DNA of 52,091 nt from an uncultured Paraprevotella sp. (lineage in GTDB: Bacteria; Bacteroidota; Bacteroidia; Bacteroidales; Bacteroidaceae). Positions 44,791-52,091 of this stretch are shown here, one piece after another. Location: positions 1 to 52,091 of the forward strand of contig CALUIV010000021.1 of NCBI GenBank assembly GCA_944320775.1. The letters are read 5' to 3'. Every line of letters starts with the position of its first letter. The stretch's first letter is position 1. Under the pieces are notes generated by a model. It saw only the letters and a list, made by a program, of their open reading frames with translations, had not been told where the DNA came from and made no database searches. Position numbers and translations under genes: made by a program.

Positions 44791-45558
44791 ATGAAACGTT
44801 TGATTAATTTAATGCTACTGGTTCTTGCAATAGCAGTGGTCACACCAGCCTCTATGCAGGCTCAAAAAAAGAAAGAGAAAAAAGCAAAAAAAGAGTTTGT
44901 ATGGGAAATGCCTGAACTGACTAAAAACGAGGACTTCGACAAGTACCTCCTTACTTGTGATACGCTAAACGGCCGGATTCGTGCCTATTGTGACAGTATT
45001 GTCTTTTATGAAGTAAAGAAGATTCAAGAGGTAGATGCCAACGGCAATATAATCATGGACGAAAACGGAAAACCCAAAGAAATTTATGCCGTAGTAGATC
45101 ATGAAAACCACATTCGGGGTTCCAAAGAAGCAATATTCCAGTATGCAGATATGATTCTGAGTGGTACAAGCATTATTTTAGACATGGCAAACATAGCAGT
45201 TCTTACAGCCACTGCCACTACGGCTCTTCCTTCATTAGGTCTGAAAGCATTTTCTTACGGGAAGTACCTGAAAGCTGGCCCCATTATGGTCAAAGACGGT
45301 ACTTTAGAAATAAAAGAAATTGTAAGTAAATGTAGGACACAGGCAAAAGCTATTCGTGCATACAAGAACAGTTTTACAGAGACTGGTGAATTAATCGATC
45401 CGCAAGCAGACGTTTCCAATTTGGAAGGCGTTAATCTGAACGATGTACCTACTATTACAAAGCCCTCTGAAGAATTGGCTCAAGAACTTGAAAAAGCAAA
45501 ACAGGAAAACGCAAGTGCACAAGAAGCAGACGAAGATGCTTTTGAGGACTTTTCCTGA
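44791..45558 (+). CDS. Exported Lys/Glu-rich protein of unknown function (operon gene 9)
   Basis: 255 residues, the last gene of the operon. A signal peptide ends about SMQAQ (residue 24). The mature protein begins with a strongly basic segment (KKKEKKAKKE) and ends with a strongly acidic, helical tail (EELAQELEKAKQENASAQEA then DEDAFEDFS). In the middle is a hydrophobic stretch (about 125-160, ILDMANIAVLTATATTALPS then LGLKAF) long enough to insert into or lie on a membrane. The charge separation suggests ionic binding to a partner. No domain is recognised. Nothing coding follows before the convergent helicase gene. Confidence 0.75.
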   Translation: MKRLINLMLLVLAIAVVTPASMQAQKKKEKKAKKEFVWEMPELTKNEDFDKYLLTCDTLNGRIRAYCDSIVFYEVKKIQEVDANGNIIMDENGKPKEIYAVVDHENHIRGSKEAIFQYADMILSGTSIILDMANIAVLTATATTALPSLGLKAFSYGKYLKAGPIMVKDGTLEIKEIVSKCRTQAKAIRAYKNSFTETGELIDPQADVSNLEGVNLNDVPTITKPSEELAQELEKAKQENASAQEADEDAFEDFS

Positions 45559-45610
45559 TACCTAACTATCGGTATCGATACTGATCATAACCTATCATTA
45601 GACATATTTG

Positions 45611-45661
45611 TAAGGTACTAAGCCAAAACCATTTGCAATGAATGCCAAGCTTAGTACCTTA
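45611..45661. repeat. 12-bp inverted repeat at the downstream end of the operon
   Basis: TAAGGTACTAAG (45611-45622) and CTTAGTACCTTA (45650-45661) are perfect complements separated by 27 bases. A T tract is missing on both strands, so it is a poor intrinsic terminator by itself. It could still stop the operon and the convergent helicase transcript, or be a recombination remnant at the edge of the acquired block. Confidence 0.7.
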
Positions 45662-45729
45662 TATAGTGGGAATACACCAATGATTCTATCTCGATTGCAC
45701 AGCTCCAGAAAAGCGTACCTGAAACTTCT

Positions 45730-47745
45730 TTATTTCTTAGGATATCGCCTTGCCCATCCTTCTTCGGAGAAATCCGGTTCTTCACCAACCAGCTCCGTAG
45801 CCGTAGACTGGATCGGCGCACCGTCGTTGAAGAACTGCTTCCAATCCTCCTTCGTATATTTCTTGCCGCGCGGTGCGGTATACCCCCGCTCCTCACGACT
45901 CGGTTTTTCTTTTTTCTCCTTTTTTGCCTTCTTCGCTTTTCTGGTTTCGGTAGCATCGGCCATGGCTTCCTGCCAAGTCCGTCCGCCGTCGCCACGCTTC
46001 TTGCCGGCTTTCTTGCCATCACCGGATTTGCTGCCGGATGCATCCTGCTCCTTTCCCTTTGCTTTCTTCCGGTCCTGACGGTCGGCCTTCCTTCCGCCTC
46101 GGCCTTTGCCCGCTTCGGCACCATCCTCAGCCGAAGCGACTTCAACGCTGACCCGACGCCCCTTCACCTGCACTTTAGACAAGCCATTGATCACGCGGTC
46201 GGCCTCTTCCTGAGCCACCTCGAAAAATGAGAAGCTCTTCATCAGATCGATACGCCCGATTTCCACCTTGCCCTGCACATGATCGTTCACGAGTTTCATG
46301 ATTTCCTTGGCATAAAATCCGTCGAGTTTACCTAAATTCAGGAACAGACGCGTATAACCTTCCTCGGCCGTACGTCCGCGGCGGCGTCCCTTACCCTCGC
46401 CTTTTGCACTGCCAGCGGCAGGCTCTTCAATCTCCGGTGCATTGGCATAATACTGCAGGAAGCGACCGAATTCGCGACTGACTACTCGCTTAATCAAATC
46501 TTCCTTGTCGAGCCATTCCAGTTTGCGATACACCTCAGGCAGGAACTGGGCAATCTCTTCCTCGTCCACTTCCACGCGTTCGATATCGTCGATTACCTTA
46601 TACAGCTGCTTGGCACAAATATCCTTGCCGCTGGGAAGTTCCTCCTTGACAAACTCTTTGCCAATCACCTTCTCCACTTCGCGCACCTTGGACCGCTCAC
46701 GCACATTGATGATACAGATACTGGTACCCTTCTTTCCAGCACGTCCCGTACGTCCGCTCCGGTGCGTATAATTCTCCACATCGTCGGGCATGCCATAATT
46801 GATTACATGCGTCAGATCCTCTACGTCGAGTCCGCGCGCCGCCACATCCGTAGCCACCAGGAACTGTACCCGATGCTGACGGAACTTCTGCATCGTCAAG
46901 TCGCGCTGCTGCTGCGACAGCTCCCCATGAAGCGACTCGGCATTGTAGCCGTCCTGAATCAACTTGTCGGCAATCTCCTGCGTCTCCATACGCGTACGGC
47001 AGAAGATAATGGCATAAATCTTCGGATAATAATCGACCACACGCTTCAGGGCCAAATACTTATCCTTGGCATGCACCAGATAATAAACGTGGTTGACCGT
47101 CTCGGCTCCTTCGTTGCGCGAACCGACCACAATCTCACGGGCATCGCGCAAATATTTTTTCGAAATCCGCTCAATCTCGCGGCTCATCGTAGCTGAGAAA
47201 AGCAAGGTATTGTGCGTCTCGGGCACTCCGGCCAGTATGGCATCAATACTCTCTGAAAATCCCATAGACAACATCTCATCGGCCTCATCGAGCACCACAT
47301 TAACCACGTTGGCGAGTGATGCCTCTCCACGTTCCATCAGGTCGATCAGACGGCCCGGAGTGGCCACAATCACCTGCACTCCTTTACGCAACGCACGGAT
47401 CTGATTCTCGATGCTCGTACCGCCATAAACCGGCAATACCCGCACTCCGGGCAGATATTTGGAATAAGCCTCCAGATCGTCGGCAATCTGCAGGCAAAGT
47501 TCGCGTGTAGGCGAAAGGATGACAGCCTGCGTATCCGTCCGTCCGGCATCAATCTTCTGCAATACGGGCAGTCCGTATGCCGCCGTCTTTCCCGTACCGG
47601 TCTGCGCCAGTGCAACTACGTCATTATTCACTCCCAACAGATAAGGAATCACTTCTTCCTGAACCGGCATCGGGCGCTCGTAGCCCAACTCTTCAATTGC
47701 CCGGCGGATTTCAGCCGAAACCCCAAGCTCTTCAAATGTCTTCAA
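45730..47745 (-). CDS. DEAD-box RNA helicase with DbpA-type RNA-binding domain
   Basis: 671 residues. Helicase core motifs: Q-motif RPMPVQEEVIP, Walker A AQTGTGKTAAYGLP, PTRELCLQ, DEAD (VVLDEADEML), SAT (LLFSATMS), and the C-lobe GLDVEDLTHVINYGMPDD with HRSGRTGRAGKKG. A DbpA/CsdA-type RRM-like domain follows (about 475-550, TRLFLNLGKLDGFYAKEIMK and VEIGRIDLMKSFSFFEV). The C-terminal 120 residues are Lys/Arg/Gly-rich and low-complexity (GRGGRKADRQDRKKAKGK), which is typical for RNA binding. The protein unwinds structured RNA during ribosome assembly or cold adaptation; deaD/csdA-type is the best match. Its promoter box is at 47772-47779. Confidence 0.94.
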   Translation of the reverse strand: MKTFEELGVSAEIRRAIEELGYERPMPVQEEVIPYLLGVNNDVVALAQTGTGKTAAYGLPVLQKIDAGRTDTQAVILSPTRELCLQIADDLEAYSKYLPGVRVLPVYGGTSIENQIRALRKGVQVIVATPGRLIDLMERGEASLANVVNVVLDEADEMLSMGFSESIDAILAGVPETHNTLLFSATMSREIERISKKYLRDAREIVVGSRNEGAETVNHVYYLVHAKDKYLALKRVVDYYPKIYAIIFCRTRMETQEIADKLIQDGYNAESLHGELSQQQRDLTMQKFRQHRVQFLVATDVAARGLDVEDLTHVINYGMPDDVENYTHRSGRTGRAGKKGTSICIINVRERSKVREVEKVIGKEFVKEELPSGKDICAKQLYKVIDDIERVEVDEEEIAQFLPEVYRKLEWLDKEDLIKRVVSREFGRFLQYYANAPEIEEPAAGSAKGEGKGRRRGRTAEEGYTRLFLNLGKLDGFYAKEIMKLVNDHVQGKVEIGRIDLMKSFSFFEVAQEEADRVINGLSKVQVKGRRVSVEVASAEDGAEAGKGRGGRKADRQDRKKAKGKEQDASGSKSGDGKKAGKKRGDGGRTWQEAMADATETRKAKKAKKEKKEKPSREERGYTAPRGKKYTKEDWKQFFNDGAPIQSTATELVGEEPDFSEEGWARRYPKK

Positions 47746-47771
47746 AATATTTATCGGATTAAAATTCGGGA

Positions 47772-47779
47772 CAAAGGTA
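47772..47779 (-). promoter_or_regulatory. -7 box of the DEAD-box helicase gene (TACCTTTG on minus)
   Basis: The complement of 47772-47779 reads TACCTTTG, a full match to TAnnTTTG, 26 bp before the helicase start. Confidence 0.6.
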
Positions 47780-47844
47780 CGAAAAATAAATCATTTTGTT
47801 ACCACAAAAAACGAAATCAGGCACTAATATTCCCGATAATTATT

Positions 47845-47852
47845 TAATTTTG
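47845..47852 (+). promoter_or_regulatory. -7 box upstream of the sulfatase gene (TAATTTTG)
   Basis: TAATTTTG fits TAnnTTTG and lies 105 bp before the ATG at 47958. It supports this ATG over the open frame that begins at 47796, which would start before the promoter. Confidence 0.5.
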
Positions 47853-47957
47853 AATGCTGAATGCAAATCGGATAATTTCTGTTTCGGAATCAGGTTTCCA
47901 GCCATCAGAAAAACCATGTGCATCAAATACAAATTCAGAAATCAACAGAAACAAAAT

Positions 47958-49505
47958 ATGAACAAGAACTTACTCCTCACAGCAACCGTCCTGTCCATGA
48001 CCGGACTGCAGAACATGCAAAGTGCCGAAAACAAACGTCCCAACATCATCCTGTTTATGGTTGACGACATGGGCTGGCAAGACACATCCTTGCCTTTCTG
48101 GACCGAAAAGACTCCACTTAACGCACGGTATCATACCCCCAATATGGAGCGTCTGGCCCAAATGGGCGCCAAATTCACATCGGCTTATGCCTGCAGTATC
48201 AGTTCGCCGACCCGATGCAGCCTCATGACGGGAACAAACCAGGCCCGCCATCAGGTGACCAACTGGACCTTTGGCTACAACGCCTCAACCGATGCACAGG
48301 ATCCGGACCTGAACATGCCCCAGTGGAATGTGAACGGCATACAACCGGTCACGGGAGTGGAACGCTCGTATCCGGCCACATCATTTGTCCAGATCCTGAA
48401 GGACAACGGTTATCAAACCATCCATTGCGGTAAAGCCCATTTCGGTTCGCAAAAAACTCCGGGAGAAGACCCGTTGAATTTCGGATTTGAGGTGAATATA
48501 GCCGGCCATGCAGCCGGAGGACTGGCCTCGTATTTAGGAGAACAACGCTTCGGACACGATAAAAACGGAAATCCGATCAGCGGATTTGCCATACCGGGAC
48601 TGGAAGCTTATTGGGACCAGGATATCTTCGCTACAGAGGCGCTTACTCAGGAAGCCATCAAAGCCCTGAAAAAAGCACAAACATCAGACAAACCGTTTTT
48701 TCTTTACATGGCACACTACGCCGTGCATATTCCGATTCAGGCAGACAAACGCTTTCTTCAACGTTATCTCGATATGGGACTTTCGAATACGGAAGCTGCA
48801 TACGCCACCCTGGTCGAAGGTATGGACAAAAGTCTGGGCGACCTGATGGATTATCTCGAAGAAACCAACCAGATAGACAACACCATCATTATCTTTATGT
48901 CGGACAATGGCGGTCTGGCCGCCTCTGACCGAACCCCGCCACTCGGCGTACAGAACGCCCCGTTGCGTAGCGGGAAAGGTTCAGCCTATGAAGGCGGTAT
49001 CAGAGAACCGATGATTGTCTATTGGAACGGAGTGACCAAACCGGGAAGTACCATCGACAAATATCTGATCATCGAAGACTTCTTCCCCAGTATACTGGAA
49101 ATGGCACAAATCAAGAAATACAAAACCATCCAGCCCATTGACGGCGTCAGCTTTGTTCCTCTGATTACAGGCAAAGGCAACCCATCCAAAAACCGGGCAC
49201 TGTATTGGAACACGCCGAACACCTGGTATGCAGGCGATTACAGAAGTCAGGGTATCGGACAAACCTGTGCCATCCGTAAAGGAGACTATAAGCTGGTTTA
49301 CTGGTATAAAGACGGAAAAAAGGAGCTGTATAATATTAAAGAAGACATCTCCGAAACAACCGACCTAGCCCAGAAAGAGCCTAAGATTGTGGCCAGACTG
49401 TCCAAAGAATTGGGCAAGTATTTAAGAAAAGTAGGTGGCCAACGACCGGCCTTTAAATCTACAGGAAAAGAATGCCCCTGGCCGGATGAACCGTTTGATC
49501 TATAA
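47958..49505 (+). CDS. Sulfatase (S1 family, serine-type formylglycine)
   Basis: 515 residues from the ATG at 47958; a longer open frame from 47796 starts upstream of the promoter-like box and lacks a signal. A signal peptide covers about 1-22. Sulfatases need a formylglycine made from Cys or Ser; the motif here is Ser82-Ser-Pro-Thr-Arg86 (ACSISSPTRCSLMTG), so the anaerobic radical-SAM maturase (anSME) type would be used. Metal ligands begin with IILFMVDDMGW (Asp36, Asp37) and include IIFMSDNGG later. Residues about 440-470 (GQTCAIRKGDYKLVYWYKDG) are the usual C-terminal subdomain. It acts in the periplasm. The GH89 gene follows after 85 bp, so a sulfated alpha-GlcNAc glycan is a plausible substrate. 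Confidence 0.92.
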   Translation: MNKNLLLTATVLSMTGLQNMQSAENKRPNIILFMVDDMGWQDTSLPFWTEKTPLNARYHTPNMERLAQMGAKFTSAYACSISSPTRCSLMTGTNQARHQVTNWTFGYNASTDAQDPDLNMPQWNVNGIQPVTGVERSYPATSFVQILKDNGYQTIHCGKAHFGSQKTPGEDPLNFGFEVNIAGHAAGGLASYLGEQRFGHDKNGNPISGFAIPGLEAYWDQDIFATEALTQEAIKALKKAQTSDKPFFLYMAHYAVHIPIQADKRFLQRYLDMGLSNTEAAYATLVEGMDKSLGDLMDYLEETNQIDNTIIIFMSDNGGLAASDRTPPLGVQNAPLRSGKGSAYEGGIREPMIVYWNGVTKPGSTIDKYLIIEDFFPSILEMAQIKKYKTIQPIDGVSFVPLITGKGNPSKNRALYWNTPNTWYAGDYRSQGIGQTCAIRKGDYKLVYWYKDGKKELYNIKEDISETTDLAQKEPKIVARLSKELGKYLRKVGGQRPAFKSTGKECPWPDEPFDL

Positions 49506-49590
49506 GCAAAAAAAATATCTCCCTTGAAGGACTTAATCTAAATTTTGACTACAAAACAAAAAACAGACCTTATTCACTAAAAAACTCCTA

Positions 49591-52091
49591 ATGAAACACA
49601 AGAAAAAATTGCTTTTATGTATTGGTATAACAGCCTGCTGCTGTTTCCCGATTACAGCCCAAAAAACCAATGTGTGGGCTGCATACAAACTTATTGAACG
49701 AGTTCTGAATACGGACAGTAAAAAATTGCCGGTTAAACTTTCCTTAAAGCAAATGGAGCATGATTCGACGTATTTCTCCTACAAGACAGAAAAGGGACGC
49801 TTGCATATTACCGGAAACACCCCTGCTTCATTGTGCAGAGGTTTGTATGACTTCCTCAAAACAGAAGATTGTGGCCTCTATACCTGGTCGGGAAATAATT
49901 TAAAATTTCCGGAATCACTGGATAAAAATGTAAACAAAAAAATCGTATCTCCGTTTGCCCACCATTATTATTTCAATGTCTGTACATACGGTTATTCCAT
50001 GCCATATTGGGACTGGACACGCTGGGAACAAGAAATAGACTGGATGGCATTGCACGGCATTGATATGCCATTGGCTCTTGTCGGCTATGAAGCCATTATT
50101 GCCCGGTTGTGGAAGAAAATGGGACTCACAGAAGAAGAAATCAATCAGTATTTTGTAGGACCGGCTCATCTACCCTGGATGCGTATGGGTAATGTCAGCG
50201 GTATTGACGGACCATTGAATGAAGACTGGCACCGGCAACAAATCGAACTACAACATAAAATTTTGAAAAGAATGCGTGAATTAGGCATGAAACCCATCTG
50301 TCCGGGATTTCCGGGATTCATACCACAAGCATTCAAAAGAATACACCCGGAACTGGAAATGATCGAAACACATTGGGCCGGTGCTTTTTCCAACTGGATG
50401 GTGTCACCACAAGAACCGCTTTTCCAGGAAATTGGTACAGCATTCATCAAAGAATGGGAAAAAGAATTCGGCACGTGTGATTACTACCTGATCGACAGTT
50501 TCAACGAAATGGATATCCCCTTCCCGGAGAAAGGAAATCCTGAACGTTACCAAATGGCTGCCTCCTATGGAGAAAAGGTCTACGAATCAGTGCATGCAGC
50601 CAATCCTAAAGCCACTTGGGTCATGCAGGGCTGGATGTTCGGCTACCAACGCTATATCTGGGACTATGAAACTCTAGGTGCCCTGGTATCGAAAGTCCCC
50701 GACAATAAGATGTTACTCCTTGACCTGGCTGTAGACTACAACAAACATTTCTGGCATTCAGAAGTAAACTGGGAATTCTACAAAGGATTCTATGGAAAAC
50801 AATGGGTATATAGCGTCATTCCGAACATGGGCGGCAAAGTCGGTATGACCGGTGTTCTGGATTTTTATGCCAATGGACACTTAGAAGCACTTGCTTCGAA
50901 AAACAAGGGACAGCTTGTTGCTCATGGTATGGCGCCAGAAGGCATTGAAAACAACGAAGTAATCTATGAGCTGGTTACAGATGCCGGATGGAGCAGACAA
51001 CATATCGACCTGAACCAATGGCTGGCTGACTATTCACAAAACCGATATGGACAAACACCGGAAACATTAATGCAATCCTGGAACTACCTGTTGCAATCCT
51101 GCTACGGCACCTTTACCGATCATCCCCGATTCAACTGGCAATTCCGTCCCGGACGGGTTAAAAACGGATCTATAAATATCAGTGAGCATTATTTTAAAGG
51201 ATTAGAACAATTTGCCCAAGCTGCAAACGCACTTTCTTCAAGCAGTTATTATCGGAATGATCTGGCAGAAATGACAGCTCATTATCTTGGAGGAAAAGCA
51301 GAGATTCTAACAAAAATGATTGACGAAGAACTGTTGTTAGGCGACACCGCGCAAGCAATCCGTCTACAACAACGTTTCGAAAGCCTGATGCTAGGTATGG
51401 ACTCTCTGCTCAGCCAACATCCGATTCTGCGACTGGACCGTTGGGTCGGTTTTGCATCCAAAGCAGCGGTAACCTCTGAACAAAAAAAACAATACGAAAA
51501 GAATGCACGCCGGATCATCACCATTTGGGGACCTCCCATTGATGACTATTCAGCACGAATCTGGAATGGACTGATCAAAGACTACTATCTGGAAAGATGG
51601 AAACATTACTATCAAGCCAGACTCTCCAAAACAGAATTTGACATGGACAAATGGGAAAGAAACTGGGTGGAACAAAATCATGATCCTGAAAATCAAATTG
51701 CCCCATTCGACATAATTCCTTATGCACAAGAAAAAATCAGACAAGCCCAAAATATTACCGAAAAAGATCTGAAACTAAACAGAAAAAACATCATCAGCAC
51801 CTGGAATACAACATCCGGACAAACTAAAGAGTTTGCATGGAATTTGCCTCCTCAAAAACTCAAAGAATTAAACGGTATCTCCATTGAACTCATAAAAGGA
51901 ACAGGTACGGCCACGATCGAAGGATTTACACTGGAAGCAGATGGTAAAACCATTGCCTCGTCTGACACGAAAAAAACAGCTGCAAACAATCAGAAAGCGA
52001 CCTATACTTTCAGTATTCCGAAAGATATGAATGCGAACAACAGTTGTACGCTGAAAATAAAAATCAGCTCATCAGCAAACTGTGCTGGAGT
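49591..52091 (+). CDS. GH89 alpha-N-acetylglucosaminidase, 3' end beyond the window
   Basis: The frame is open from the ATG at 49591 to the window edge (at least 833 residues, no stop). A signal peptide ends about ITAQ (residue 24). The order fits human NAGLU and bacterial GH89: an N-terminal small domain, a TIM barrel with HHYYFNVCTYGYSMPYWDW (about 124-142), then catalytic glutamates Glu306 in IDSFNEMD and Glu450 in HGMAPEGIENN, and a helical C-terminal domain. Beyond about residue 730 an extra beta-rich domain begins (NIISTWNTTSGQTKEFAWN), probably carbohydrate-binding. The enzyme removes terminal alpha-GlcNAc, as in heparan sulfate or alpha-1,4-GlcNAc-capped gastric mucin. Paired with the sulfatase upstream, it suggests host-glycan use. 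Confidence 0.93.
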   Translation, partial: MKHKKKLLLCIGITACCCFPITAQKTNVWAAYKLIERVLNTDSKKLPVKLSLKQMEHDSTYFSYKTEKGRLHITGNTPASLCRGLYDFLKTEDCGLYTWSGNNLKFPESLDKNVNKKIVSPFAHHYYFNVCTYGYSMPYWDWTRWEQEIDWMALHGIDMPLALVGYEAIIARLWKKMGLTEEEINQYFVGPAHLPWMRMGNVSGIDGPLNEDWHRQQIELQHKILKRMRELGMKPICPGFPGFIPQAFKRIHPELEMIETHWAGAFSNWMVSPQEPLFQEIGTAFIKEWEKEFGTCDYYLIDSFNEMDIPFPEKGNPERYQMAASYGEKVYESVHAANPKATWVMQGWMFGYQRYIWDYETLGALVSKVPDNKMLLLDLAVDYNKHFWHSEVNWEFYKGFYGKQWVYSVIPNMGGKVGMTGVLDFYANGHLEALASKNKGQLVAHGMAPEGIENNEVIYELVTDAGWSRQHIDLNQWLADYSQNRYGQTPETLMQSWNYLLQSCYGTFTDHPRFNWQFRPGRVKNGSINISEHYFKGLEQFAQAANALSSSSYYRNDLAEMTAHYLGGKAEILTKMIDEELLLGDTAQAIRLQQRFESLMLGMDSLLSQHPILRLDRWVGFASKAAVTSEQKKQYEKNARRIITIWGPPIDDYSARIWNGLIKDYYLERWKHYYQARLSKTEFDMDKWERNWVEQNHDPENQIAPFDIIPYAQEKIRQAQNITEKDLKLNRKNIISTWNTTSGQTKEFAWNLPPQKLKELNGISIELIKGTGTATIEGFTLEADGKTIASSDTKKTAANNQKATYTFSIPKDMNANNSCTLKIKISSSANCAG

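Noticed and set aside
1-52091. CRISPR array, rRNA operon, plasmid origin or intact prophage
   Set aside because: I saw no regularly spaced repeats, no rRNA sequence, no replication protein and no phage structural genes in either strand.

Overview
The window is chromosomal DNA from a gut-type member of the Bacteroidales (Bacteroides, Phocaeicola or Parabacteroides-like). The evidence is gene content (S46 dipeptidyl-peptidase, hybrid two-component fructan sensor, serine-type sulfatase beside a GH89 enzyme, YccF between parE and coaD) and the recurrent Bacteroidetes -7 promoter box TAnnTTTG. I cannot fix the species. Housekeeping DNA here is of moderate GC content, and two blocks are clearly more AT-rich and look acquired.

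Layout. (1) 1-5200 is an AT-rich accessory block: a membrane-anchored protein of unknown function, a small lipoprotein, and an 869-residue protein with a C-terminal RecB/Cas4-like PD-(D/E)XK nuclease domain. It ends at a disrupted tRNA-Met(CAT)-like gene that may be an integration scar. (2) 5211-16532 is core: VanX-like dipeptidase, THUMP-like methyltransferase, GNAT protein, parE-yccF-coaD in overlapping genes, a C-terminal-processing protease, then ybeY, ruvB and a lipoprotein phosphodiesterase on the minus strand, and thioredoxin. (3) 16651-23688 is a compact fructan locus: GH32 lipoprotein, sugar permease, fructokinase and a hybrid sensor with a periplasmic sugar-binding domain, all without SusC/SusD in the window. 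(4) 23833-31485 holds ansA, an SpmA/SpmB fusion, a flippase, a DUF389 gene with an N-terminal frameshift, and a DPP7 peptidase. (5) 31486-33446 is a graveyard: the 5' part of a group II intron with a broken reverse transcriptase, sitting against the C-terminal end of an IS66 transposase, then a structured region ending in a clear terminator. (6) 33447-45558 is the most unusual part: nine same-strand genes that look like one operon. (7) 45730-52091 returns to ordinary genes: a DEAD-box helicase (minus), then a sulfatase and a GH89 alpha-N-acetylglucosaminidase cut by the right edge.

The nine-gene operon encodes a small inner-membrane protein, two paralogous tubulin/FtsZ-superfamily proteins, a zinc-ribbon/TM/Ig-like/MORN-like anchor, and five exported proteins of unknown function. 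One tubulin paralogue keeps the nucleotide-binding signature GGTGSGS. The other has lost about 100 residues of the nucleotide-binding domain and has a degenerate signature, so it looks like a pseudo-tubulin. The layout suggests a cytoplasmic GTP-dependent filament or switch coupled across the inner membrane to periplasmic partners. I know of no described system with this composition; the function is inference.

The fructan genes form a plausible circuit: surface or periplasmic GH32 releases fructose, the MFS protein imports it, the PfkB kinase phosphorylates it, and the hybrid sensor binds the free sugar in the periplasm and activates transcription through its AraC-type output domain. The sulfatase/GH89 pair suggests breakdown of sulfated, alpha-GlcNAc-containing host glycans.
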